From Planctomycetota bacterium (lineage in GTDB: Bacteria; Planctomycetota; Planctomycetia; Pirellulales; Lacipirellulaceae), in the NCBI GenBank assembly GCA_024278035.1, contig JAJRUA010000227.1, positions 1-6,115 on the forward strand: DNA of 6,115 nucleotides, given 5' to 3'. Below the pieces are notes generated by a model. The model had not been told where the DNA came from and did not search any database. It saw nothing but the letters and a program-made list of their open reading frames with translations. Positions 1 to 5,522 of the stretch are shown piece after piece (position 1 is the first letter of the stretch; each line of letters starts with the position of its first letter). A program made the position numbers and the translations under genes.

Positions 1-117
1 ATCGTGAAGATGGAGTTCCGTCAGGAGCGACGAACTTTCCACCCTCGCGCCCATATCGATCAACAACCGCACCTGGTCGAAGGGGCTGCCTAGTCGACTC
101 GCCGAAGAAGCCTCGGC
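1..117 (-). other. possible partial coding fragment at the window edge
   Basis: Read on the minus strand, this piece is open to the window edge and contains protein-like residues such as FDQVRLLIDMGARV, with mostly G or C in third codon positions. The pattern loosely resembles a helical repeat, but I do not recognise a family. The same frame stays open through the adjoining 78-bp repeat, so the fragment may belong to a longer element or gene running out of the left edge. The plus strand also has a 30-codon open frame ending in a stop at 91-93, and its composition looks less protein-like. There is no start codon or ribosome binding site that I can defend, so this is a weak call. Confidence 0.22.
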
Positions 118-195
118 TGGGCGGATAATACGCCTGAAGCCGCTGTCCCGACGGAATCGTGTCGAAGCTGCCACTGGGGGGCGCGGAACGGACAC
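118..195 (-). repeat. 78-bp inverted repeat, left copy
   Basis: This segment is the reverse complement of positions 6038-6115, with 75 of 78 positions identical and no gaps. Similarity stops abruptly on the inner side at 195/196. On the outer side the right copy is cut by the window edge, so the true length of the repeat is unknown. It lies directly beside the IS256-family remnant. It may be the end of an insertion sequence or another dispersed repeat. The three differences all fall at third positions of one codon phase and are silent in that frame and in its antisense partner. Confidence 0.9.
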
Positions 196-201
196 CGTAG
201 T

Positions 202-405
202 CTTCCGTTCGAGACGCAAATCATAGAACGGTACCGACGACGTGAGTCGTCGGTGGAAGAGGCTTTGATGGAGATGTACTTGGCGGGCGTGAGTGTTCGG
301 CGAGTCGAAGGCATTACCGAGGCATTGTGGGGCACACGCAAGTACCTTGACATGACAAGACTTACCGAACAGCAGCAGGAGGCCACTCAAGAGCCGGTCG
401 TGTGA
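202..405 (+). pseudogene. IS256-family transposase remnant (internal fragment)
   Basis: From 202 to 339 the frame reads a stretch typical of IS256-family (mutator-type DDE) transposases, with the landmarks ETQIIERYRRRE, EEALMEMYLAGVSVRRVE and ITEALWGTR. In intact relatives this region lies upstream of the first catalytic aspartate. Here the similarity ends at about 339 and the frame runs through 21 unrelated codons to a stop at 403-405. No catalytic residue is present, and the sequence upstream of about 199 does not continue the family. It is an inactive internal fragment of a transposase normally near 400 aa. Family assignment is confident, exact boundaries are not. Confidence 0.8.
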
Positions 406-495
406 GAACCGGCAACCGCCGCCAATTCGAGATGCCATCCCTCGCCAAAGCAATTCCACATGCTGCTAGCGGTTGAGAAGATACCTTTTTTCTTC

Positions 496-1017
496 CTAGC
501 ATATAGCCTCAGTACTCTCCGCGGCTGCTCCTAGTCCAGCTTGCTCCAAAGCTGCAAGTGGAAAATTGCCATAGAAGCGGCGGATGTAGTTCCTGTGGCC
601 CCAGCGTGGGGCGTGGGCTTGCCAACCCATGCGTTCTAAGAATCGTTCGGTAAGTCGGTGATTAGCGGCGTCACAGACGAGCGCATCGACCCCCTTAATA
701 GCGGCAACGGCGTCGAGCACGGAGAGGGCTGCGCGAAAGGTGGCGTAACTCGTACCGGGCGTGGCAGCGACGTAGCGAAGAGCGAGAAACGACTCATGGC
801 CACGCGGCTGGTTGAAATAGAGCCGACAACAATCGTTCGGCCCCTTGGGCCGCCAACGTGGCCCCACCAAAGCCAACTCCCGTAAACTCCACAGTCGCGG
901 CAAGGGACGCAGCACAATTTTCCGGAGTTCACCACCGGTTGTTTCGATCACACCATAGCGGCGCGTGCGGAGCCGATCGGCTTGCGCCGGGTCCGTGAGG
1001 TCGGTGATCGTCTCCAA
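496..1017 (-). CDS. GNAT-like protein of unknown function
   Basis: About 173 aa if translation starts at the TTG at 1017-1015. The frame extends upstream to 1224, but that part lies inside the prepilin peptidase gene and is unlikely to be translated. From residue 16 it runs RLRTRRYGVIETTGG, then a basic segment, an HESFLALRYVAATPGTSY segment, and a C-terminal NHRLTERFLERMGW followed by HRNYIRRFYG. The Asn-to-Gly-Trp segment resembles the last strand and helix of GNAT-type acetyltransferases. I see no clear acetyl-CoA loop, so the fold is an inference and no substrate can be given. It is the last gene of the aroK cluster, about 56 bp after the peptidase stop. No Shine-Dalgarno sequence precedes the chosen start. 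A second in-frame TTG is directly upstream at 1020-1018. Confidence 0.7.
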   Translation of the reverse strand: METITDLTDPAQADRLRTRRYGVIETTGGELRKIVLRPLPRLWSLRELALVGPRWRPKGPNDCCRLYFNQPRGHESFLALRYVAATPGTSYATFRAALSVLDAVAAIKGVDALVCDAANHRLTERFLERMGWQAHAPRWGHRNYIRRFYGNFPLAALEQAGLGAAAESTEAIC

Positions 1018-1073
1018 CAATTTCAAGAGAAACGTACAGAGGGAGGAGGGCGAAGCCAAGAAAAAAACATCCC

Positions 1074-2408
1074 TCAATCTTCGCTTATTCCGAGGAGCCG
1101 GACCTTTATCATTCGCCAAAGGGTGAGCAGAATACCGAGCAGGGCGAGGCAGACAACCAACACGATCGGCACGACCGTACCTAACGAGAAGAGGGCCTCG
1201 GCTCGTGGCCAGAGCATGCCCCACTGGACCACGACAAAGCAGGCTGCCAAGCAGAGGAACGGCCCGTAGGGAATCACGTCATCGCGGCGTAGGGCGAGCT
1301 GAAAAATGCCCACCACAAGACCGGCAAAAGGTGCGAGGAAAAAGATGATTAGGCTCGCTTGCCAGCCGAGGAACGCACCGACCATCATCATCAGCGTCAC
1401 ATCGCCAAATCCCATCGCCTCTTTGCCTAAAGCGAATGAGCCGATCACTCGTACGGACCAAACGATTCCGCCACCGATGATCATACCTGCGAGCGATGAG
1501 AGCAAGCCGATCCAAGCGTCGCCCCCCGTGTACCAAACCGTCGAGATTACCAGCACGCCGCCGATCAAGATTTCTCGCAACGGGCTGGATCGCAAGTCGC
1601 GCGCAACACGTCTTAGCAAAATAGCGAGGCCAAACAGGACGCCACGCCGGCCTCGCCAGATGCGAGTCGTGAGGGCGAAGCACCAAAAAACATAGCACCC
1701 AAGACCGAGGGCAAGCGAGCTACGGTTCGCCGCCCCACCTGCCAAAGCGGCGGGCCAGTCGTTGGGCGAGGTAAGGTGCGTCGGCTCGATCCATAAAGTT
1801 CCGCCGAAAACGCCCGCGATGGGAGCGGCACCATTCGGAAGCATCAGTTCGTGCCCAATCGCCGGAGGGGCGAGCCGTTCTTCAATGTTCGGCAAGAGGC
1901 CAAGAGGCAGCAAGGCGGCTAAAAGCAAACCAAGCAGAGCACCGGGGACGGTTACTTCGTCGGGGATCGTCTTTTCATCGATATCAATAAGCGATGCGAT
2001 GAGCATCAAAGCCGATAGGATGAAGTGGGAAATAAAAGCACAAAGAGCAGGACCAACCAACAGACTGGCCGTCAAAATGAGTTGGGGAGATTGAGCAGCA
2101 GTAAGGCCAAGCTGTCCAACTTCCCACCAGTAGAGCCCCGCCATTGCGGCACCAAAACCGATTTCGACCAGCAAGGGCCGAATCCAAAATCCGCGGCCAA
2201 GCACCTTCGCATCCCGCCTTAGGCGGAGCCAACCGACGATCGGCAAGCAATCGGCCCAAGTGCGCGGCGCAACGCCTTCGGGCGTCGCTTGCCAGGGGGA
2301 GAGGCATCGGTAATTCCAAGCCCAGGCGTAGACAGCCGCGTTCAGTAGCGAGGCGACACACGCCCCGAGAACGAACACAAAAAGAAGGAGCAAAGCCAAG
2401 GTGGGCAC
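1074..2408 (-). CDS. prepilin peptidase, A24 family, enlarged planctomycete-type
   Basis: A 444-aa polytopic membrane protein starting at a GTG. The family cleaves the leader of type IV prepilins and type II secretion pseudopilins at the inner membrane. The N-terminus (LGACVASLLNAAVY, residues 14-27) matches the usual first membrane helix. Both active-site regions are present: SLIDIDEKTIPDEVTVP at 139-155, and the GxGD motif as GFGD at 333-336. Several further hydrophobic helices run to about residue 432. Two features are odd. The cytoplasmic loop (about 35-80) keeps the PIVGWLRLRRD and IRPLLVE landmarks but lacks the two CxxC pairs that bind zinc in many relatives. The two catalytic motifs are about 190 residues apart, against about 65 in typical enzymes, with a non-membrane stretch at about 174-230. 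It lies 26 bp after aroK. Peptidase activity is well supported, but N-methyltransferase activity cannot be inferred. Confidence 0.92.
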   Translation of the reverse strand: MPTLALLLLFVFVLGACVASLLNAAVYAWAWNYRCLSPWQATPEGVAPRTWADCLPIVGWLRLRRDAKVLGRGFWIRPLLVEIGFGAAMAGLYWWEVGQLGLTAAQSPQLILTASLLVGPALCAFISHFILSALMLIASLIDIDEKTIPDEVTVPGALLGLLLAALLPLGLLPNIEERLAPPAIGHELMLPNGAAPIAGVFGGTLWIEPTHLTSPNDWPAALAGGAANRSSLALGLGCYVFWCFALTTRIWRGRRGVLFGLAILLRRVARDLRSSPLREILIGGVLVISTVWYTGGDAWIGLLSSLAGMIIGGGIVWSVRVIGSFALGKEAMGFGDVTLMMMVGAFLGWQASLIIFFLAPFAGLVVGIFQLALRRDDVIPYGPFLCLAACFVVVQWGMLWPRAEALFSLGTVVPIVLVVCLALLGILLTLWRMIKVRLLGISED

Positions 2409-2434
2409 GGGGGACTGAGGTGAATGGACGAAGG

Positions 2435-2965
2435 CTATTGGAGAGTGGTTACGAACTCAACGATCTCCTCCGCAATTTCTTCGGGCGAGTGTGCTTCGGT
2501 ATTCACAGTAACCGTAGCACATTCCCGATAGAGAGGCTCCCGCTCGGCGAGGAGATGACGAATTTCGTCCAAGGGGGACAGTTTCGTCAAATCAGGCCGC
2601 CGCTGGCTCGTCGTGGCATCGCCGGCAATCCGCCTGGCGAGCACCTCAGCAGAGGCGGTTAGCCAAACCACCGGGCCCGCTTCATGAAGCCGCTGTCGTG
2701 TCGAATCGCGCAGCACGGCTCCCCCGCCAAGCGCAACAATCCTTTTTTCTTGCAAGCAAATTTCCGCGACAACCTGTTCCTCTAAATCACGAAAGGCTGC
2801 CTCCCCCTTTTCCGCAAAGATTGCCGCAATCGTTGTCCCTTCAGCTTGCTCGATTTGGTCATCGACATCGACCCACTGCCAGCCAAGCCGGTCAGCAACG
2901 ATTTTGGCAACGGTCGTCTTACCCGTTCCACGGTAGCCCGTCAAAAAAAGAGATTTCGCTGTCAT
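2435..2965 (-). CDS. aroK: shikimate kinase
   Basis: A cytoplasmic enzyme that phosphorylates shikimate to shikimate 3-phosphate with ATP, the fifth step of the chorismate (aromatic amino acid) pathway. With the ATG at 2965-2963 it has 176 aa, the usual family size. Visible motifs are the P-loop GYRGTGKTT at 10-18, the substrate-binding aspartates in VDVDD at 32-36, FRDLE at 58-62 with the conserved Arg, the glycine motif ALGGGAV at 78-84, the lid arginines in QRRPDLT at 121-127, and the late Arg in EREPLY at 141-146. All key residues are present. A TTG eight codons upstream is also in frame, but the ATG fits the family N-terminus better. It is the first gene of a minus-strand cluster, and IS200-type DNA begins about 160 bp upstream of its start. 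Confidence 0.96.
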   Translation of the reverse strand: MTAKSLFLTGYRGTGKTTVAKIVADRLGWQWVDVDDQIEQAEGTTIAAIFAEKGEAAFRDLEEQVVAEICLQEKRIVALGGGAVLRDSTRQRLHEAGPVVWLTASAEVLARRIAGDATTSQRRPDLTKLSPLDEIRHLLAEREPLYRECATVTVNTEAHSPEEIAEEIVEFVTTLQ

Positions 2966-3030
2966 TCCAAGAACCGTCAAGACGCCCAATTTTTTACAAT
3001 AAAATCAACTGTGTACTCAGTAGAAGAACC

Positions 3031-3047
3031 GGCTACCTGCGGTAGCC
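3031..3047. repeat. perfect 7-bp stem hairpin with a TGC loop
   Basis: GGCTACC, then TGC, then GGTAGCC form a perfect inverted repeat in the gap upstream of aroK. It lacks a T-tract, so it is probably not an intrinsic terminator. It abuts the tandem 15-bp repeat that follows, and the two together look like a small intergenic repeat unit. Confidence 0.55.
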
Positions 3048-3076
3048 CACCACTTTCGGGCCCCACCACTTTCGGG
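3046..3076. repeat. tandem direct repeat, two 15-bp copies
   Basis: CCCACCACTTTCGGG occurs at 3046-3060 and again at 3062-3076, identical and one base apart, giving a period of 16. It lies between aroK and the IS200-type element. No function can be assigned. It could be a binding site pair or part of a dispersed intergenic repeat. Confidence 0.75.
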
Positions 3077-3133
3077 AAGAGTCGGGACCGAAAAATCACG
3101 TTGCCAATCGGTTCTAATTCAATTTTCGTAAAC

Positions 3134-3150
3134 CACCAGCTCTGCTGGTG
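3134..3150 (+). repeat. IS200-type left-end hairpin
   Basis: CACCAGC, loop TCT, GCTGGTG: a perfect 7-bp stem with a 3-nt loop, about 85 bp before tnpA. IS200/IS605 transposases recognise short subterminal hairpins of this kind as single-stranded DNA. Its position fits the left-end hairpin. This role is inferred from family knowledge. Confidence 0.6.
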
Positions 3151-3190
3151 AGTGCTCACTAGGCTTTGCCATTCCGGGAGCCTAAAAAAA

Positions 3191-3230
3191 GATCCTCCTG
3201 AGGAAGGTCCCAAGGGGTTACAGGAGGATC
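3191..3230 (+). promoter_or_regulatory. leader hairpin sequestering the tnpA ribosome binding site
   Basis: GATCCTCCTG at 3191-3200 and CAGGAGGATC at 3221-3230 are perfect 10-bp reverse complements separated by 20 nt. The second arm contains AGGAGG at 3222-3227, a strong Shine-Dalgarno sequence 7 nt before the tnpA ATG at 3235. In RNA the stem would hide it. Leader structures that repress tnpA translation are known for IS200, so this is very likely the equivalent control. Confidence 0.75.
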
Positions 3231-3336
3231 CCGAATGAAAGACTGGCGTAGCCAATCCCATGTGAAGTGGGATTGTAAGTACCATATTGCGATAGTTCCA
3301 AAGTACCGGAGACGAAGATTCTATGGAAGCCTACAT

Positions 3337-3346
3337 GGCGAGATAG
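3337..3346 (+). repeat. 10-bp target-site duplication, left copy
   Basis: GGCGAGATAG at 3337-3346 is repeated exactly at 3456-3465, on either side of the 109-bp element. Deleting one copy together with the element rejoins the tnpA frame as ...LHGEI-GNILR..., the expected transposase sequence. That independently supports its reading as a target-site duplication. Confidence 0.8.
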
Positions 3347-3455
3347 CAGGAGGGTTGCAAAGTCAAAAAAAGTGGGGTAGCCGCAGGCGGAAGCCGCGGT
3401 TTTTCAAGGCCGGCCCGCGGCTAACATCGAAGAATAGGACTTTGCAGTTCTCCTG
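3347..3455. mobile_element. 109-bp MITE-like non-autonomous element
   Basis: The left end CAGGAGGGTTGCAAAGTC (3347-3364) and the right end GACTTTGCAGTTCTCCTG (3438-3455) are 18-bp terminal inverted repeats matching at 15 of 18 positions, with the mismatches clustered in the middle. Each end is flanked by GGCGAGATAG. The interior has no coding capacity and contains a GC-rich hairpin at 3392-3422. Short non-coding elements with such ends are mobilised by the transposase of a related full-length element. No such element is present here. The ends begin CAGG and the duplication is 10 bp, which would suit the ISAs1 family, but that link is only a suggestion. Confidence 0.8.
3392..3422. repeat. GC-rich hairpin inside the MITE-like element
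   Basis: AGCCGCGG at 3392-3399 and CCGCGGCT at 3415-3422 form a perfect 8-bp stem with a 15-nt loop. The preceding bases 3378-3390 carry a related TAGCCGC motif, so more than one fold is possible. The T-tract lies in the loop instead of after the stem, so a terminator role is unlikely. Confidence 0.55.
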
Positions 3456-3465
3456 GGCGAGATAG
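3456..3465 (+). repeat. 10-bp target-site duplication, right copy
   Basis: Exact second copy of GGCGAGATAG, immediately after the right terminal inverted repeat of the 109-bp element. The last base of this copy belongs to the GGC codon where the tnpA frame resumes. Confidence 0.8.
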
Positions 3466-3568
3466 GCAATATATTGAGAATTTTGTGCTGGCAAAAGGAG
3501 ATCGAATTGGTGAAGGGCCATTGCGTTGGCGGGCCACGTTCACCATGAAGTGTTTTATCCCTAAATGA

Positions 3569-3797
3569 GACTTTCTGCCTCAGCTACAAGAGGCGCTCAT
3601 AGTTTCAGTCAACGGTAAGATTCTTTGGCGGATGCCCTGGTTCAGTCGTTTCAAAAGAGTTTTATCGATGCCCAGAGGCGACGCCGCAGTCGTATGCTGT
3701 TAACCTACCGCCTACGGATTCGAGTTGTCGGAAATCGCTGCGAATCAATCGACCAGTCGCCGCCTCCGACAATCGACAGCAGCATTCCTGTAGTATT
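3569..3797. other. non-coding stretch upstream of the solenoid gene
   Basis: About 230 bp between the last recognisable tnpA codons and the ribosome binding site of the 541-aa gene. The solenoid frame remains open upstream to a TTG at 3625, but those 62 codons have no Shine-Dalgarno sequence and look unlike the rest of the protein. The promoter of the downstream gene should lie here. I see no convincing -35/-10 pair, and nothing else recognisable. Confidence 0.5.
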
Positions 3798-3803
3798 GGA
3801 GGG
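3798..3803 (+). promoter_or_regulatory. strong Shine-Dalgarno site fixing the 541-aa gene start
   Basis: GGAGGG lies 7 nt before the ATG at 3811. This decides the start against the upstream in-frame TTG at 3625 and gives a protein beginning MGKRKLKKSR. Confidence 0.75.
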
Positions 3804-3810
3804 ATTCGAT

Positions 3811-5436
3811 ATGGGCAAACGAAAATTAAAGAAGAGCCGGACCGGGCCGCTATCGAAGCGTCGCGCGACGAAGTCTCTCAAGCGAAATCTGAAGAGAATA
3901 ACTACCGCTGACATTCATAAGCACATTGATTCCAAATCGCATGATGAACTTGTCGATAGGCTGATGCAGATATGCGAGCGCGATCCTGATGTTCGCAAGG
4001 CACTGGCCGACGAATGTGCCCTATCCAAGGGAAACTTTGGCGAATTAGCCAGCCAAGCCCGTGCCGAGATTCGCTCGCTCACTTCCGAGGACGCTTGGTA
4101 CAACCCATGGAAAGGGTCAGGCCATCTGCCGGACTACGGTGGCCTGGAAAAGCGGCTCAAAACGCTGCTCGATCACGGGCAGGCCGATGTCGTTGTTGAG
4201 CTGGGGGAAGAATTACTGCGTTGTGGCATCGAGCAAGTAGGAAGTTCGCACGACGAGGGCGAGACAGCGATGGCCATCGGAGCGTGTATGGACACTGTGG
4301 CACGAGCACTAATGACCTCGAGTCGGGCCGATAAAGAAAAGATCATCTACGCCATTGATGCACTGCTCAAGGATGACTACGGAATTTGCGAGGCAGTATT
4401 CGACAGCGTGCTCAAGCACCGCTGGAAAAAATCGGCGTGGTCGGCGGTCGCGGACCAATTGCAAAAACGTCTGAGCAAGCAGCCCACGGTGGAGAAGTCC
4501 GACGAATGGGCCGGGAGCTATCAGCGGGAGCAATTGAGTAACTGGGTGATGGATTCGCTCGATAAGGCCGGACGCAGTGAAGAAGCTACGGAGTTATGTG
4601 TCAATGAGGCTCACAAAGCAGGTTCCTATACACGCGCCGTCAAGAGACTGATCGAAGAAAAGCAGTTCGAGCAAGCTGGCGAATTGGCACAGGAGGGATT
4701 GGACCTCACGTCGCCAACGTATGCTGGGATCATCCACCAATTGCAGGACCAGCTTTGCCAAATCGCTGCGAAGCGAAAGGACTGGAGCTTGCCGGCGGCG
4801 GTTGCTGCCGATCGATTCTTTTCGCGCCCCAGTGTGTTGGGCTATCGGGAACTGCTCAAGGCGGCAAAGAAAGCCAAATGCGAACCGGCCGTCCAGAGGC
4901 ACGCTCTGGCATTCCTGGAGAAAGGCAAGCGTCCCGATACAAAACAAAGCGGGAGAACGAAGGGGAAGTCAATCGCCGCATGGCCCCTGCCCGCGCCACC
5001 TCGCCCGAAGGAGCAGCCGAAACCGGCCCACCCCGCGTACACACACCAAGGGCCACATTTCAGTGTGCTCATCGAGATGGCCATCGACGAAAAACGCCCC
5101 GAAGATGTGCTCAAGTGGTACGACGAAAGAAACGCCTATTCCAAACGTGGAACATCAAGAAGATATTTCAATCCTTCGCCCGGCAACGCGTCCATCGCCA
5201 AAGCTATCGAAAGCTCCTGCCCTGAACGAGCGATCGAAATCTATCAGCACTTAGTTGAAGCGATTGCCGCGGAAACAAACCCCAAAAAATACTCAGAAGC
5301 TGGCAAGTACCTCAAGCGGATCAAGCTGCTACTGAAAAAGGCGGGTCGGGCAAATAACTGGGAAGAGTTGCTCGATGAGTTCCGCGTCAAGCACCGCCGA
5401 AAACGACGGCTAATGGAGGTCCTTGACAAGCTCTGA
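3811..5436 (+). CDS. alpha-helical repeat protein resembling the C-terminal region of SWIM zinc-finger proteins
   Basis: A 541-aa protein, predicted soluble, with no signal peptide. A lysine/arginine-rich head (1-29) is followed by helices. Landmarks are SHDELVDRLMQICERDPDVR (43-62), YGGLEKRLKTLLDHGQADVV (109-128), SSHDEGETAMAIGAC (145-159), a repeat-like middle (240-370), a proline-rich linker (about 390-412), and a basic C-terminus with YLKRIKLLLKKAGRANNWEE (500-519) and KHRRKRRL (527-534). This order recalls the long helical region behind the zinc finger in bacterial SWIM proteins and the related DUF6880-type proteins. No SWIM CxC...CxH motif is present here or upstream. The family function is unknown. 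The helices suggest a protein-binding scaffold, and the basic ends could contact nucleic acid, but both are inferences. It is a single gene between two insertion-sequence remnants, so it may be accessory. Confidence 0.85.
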   Translation: MGKRKLKKSRTGPLSKRRATKSLKRNLKRITTADIHKHIDSKSHDELVDRLMQICERDPDVRKALADECALSKGNFGELASQARAEIRSLTSEDAWYNPWKGSGHLPDYGGLEKRLKTLLDHGQADVVVELGEELLRCGIEQVGSSHDEGETAMAIGACMDTVARALMTSSRADKEKIIYAIDALLKDDYGICEAVFDSVLKHRWKKSAWSAVADQLQKRLSKQPTVEKSDEWAGSYQREQLSNWVMDSLDKAGRSEEATELCVNEAHKAGSYTRAVKRLIEEKQFEQAGELAQEGLDLTSPTYAGIIHQLQDQLCQIAAKRKDWSLPAAVAADRFFSRPSVLGYRELLKAAKKAKCEPAVQRHALAFLEKGKRPDTKQSGRTKGKSIAAWPLPAPPRPKEQPKPAHPAYTHQGPHFSVLIEMAIDEKRPEDVLKWYDERNAYSKRGTSRRYFNPSPGNASIAKAIESSCPERAIEIYQHLVEAIAAETNPKKYSEAGKYLKRIKLLLKKAGRANNWEELLDEFRVKHRRKRRLMEVLDKL

Positions 5437-5478
5437 GGCAGCTCAATCATCCATGGCAACCGTTCACACCCTGGTTGC

Positions 5479-5506
5479 AAATCGGCCTCGTCACGAGGCG
5501 GATTTT
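5479..5506 (+). terminator. terminator-like hairpin after the solenoid gene
   Basis: AAATC-G-GCCTCG at 5479-5490 pairs with CGAGGC-G-GATTT at 5494-5505 around a TCA loop, with a single G-G mismatch. A run of four T (5503-5506) overlaps the stem end. It lies 42 bp after the solenoid stop and could end that transcript in either direction. It is also only 17 bp before the IS66 transposase start, so it might instead belong to the end of that element. Confidence 0.45.
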
Positions 5507-5522
5507 CCACAATAATCGTAGC

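Larger units (their letters stand above)
3125..3568 (+). mobile_element. degenerate IS200/IS605-type element
   Basis: The element comprises a left end with a small hairpin, a leader hairpin at 3191-3230 and the tnpA remnant from 3235. The left boundary is only approximate. IS200/IS605 elements have no terminal inverted repeats and make no target duplication, so the edge cannot be read from one copy. The right side is missing. No sequence matching the catalytic-tyrosine half of TnpA, or a right-end hairpin, follows the last recognisable codons near 3565. The element sits between the aroK cluster and the solenoid gene and may have separated aroK from its former upstream neighbour. Confidence 0.75.
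3235..3568 (+). pseudogene. tnpA: IS200/IS605-family Y1 transposase (tnpA), disrupted
   Basis: The N-terminal part reads MKDWRSQSHVKWDCKYHIAI then VPKYRRRRFYGSLHGEI, characteristic of IS200-type HUH transposases. The frame is then interrupted by the 109-bp element at 3347-3455. After it the family sequence resumes as GNILRILCWQKEIELVKGHC (3465-3524). One extra base near 3525 shifts the frame, and in the shifted frame the HUH metal-binding motif HVH is seen at 3535-3543. Another one-base shift leads to MKCFIPK ending at a stop at 3566-3568. The second half, with the catalytic tyrosine, is missing. Intact relatives are about 130-150 aa. The gene is clearly dead through insertion, frameshifts and 3' loss. 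Confidence 0.85.

Noticed and set aside
234..253. Perfect 8-bp inverted repeat with a GTGA loop
   Set aside because: It lies inside the arginine-rich IS256 coding segment and is readily explained by codon content.
90..386. 98-codon minus-strand open frame
   Set aside because: It runs antisense to the IS256 transposase remnant, and its residues match no family pattern.
406..495. Intrinsic terminator after the GNAT-like gene
   Set aside because: There is an A/T-rich run, but I find no stable stem in front of it on the minus strand.
3031..3076. CRISPR-like repeats
   Set aside because: Only two copies of 15 bp with a 1-bp spacer, which is not a repeat-spacer structure.
3625..3810. Extension of the 541-aa gene upstream to a TTG (603 aa)
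   Set aside because: No ribosome binding site, composition unlike the rest, and a strong GGAGGG site 7 nt before the ATG at 3811.
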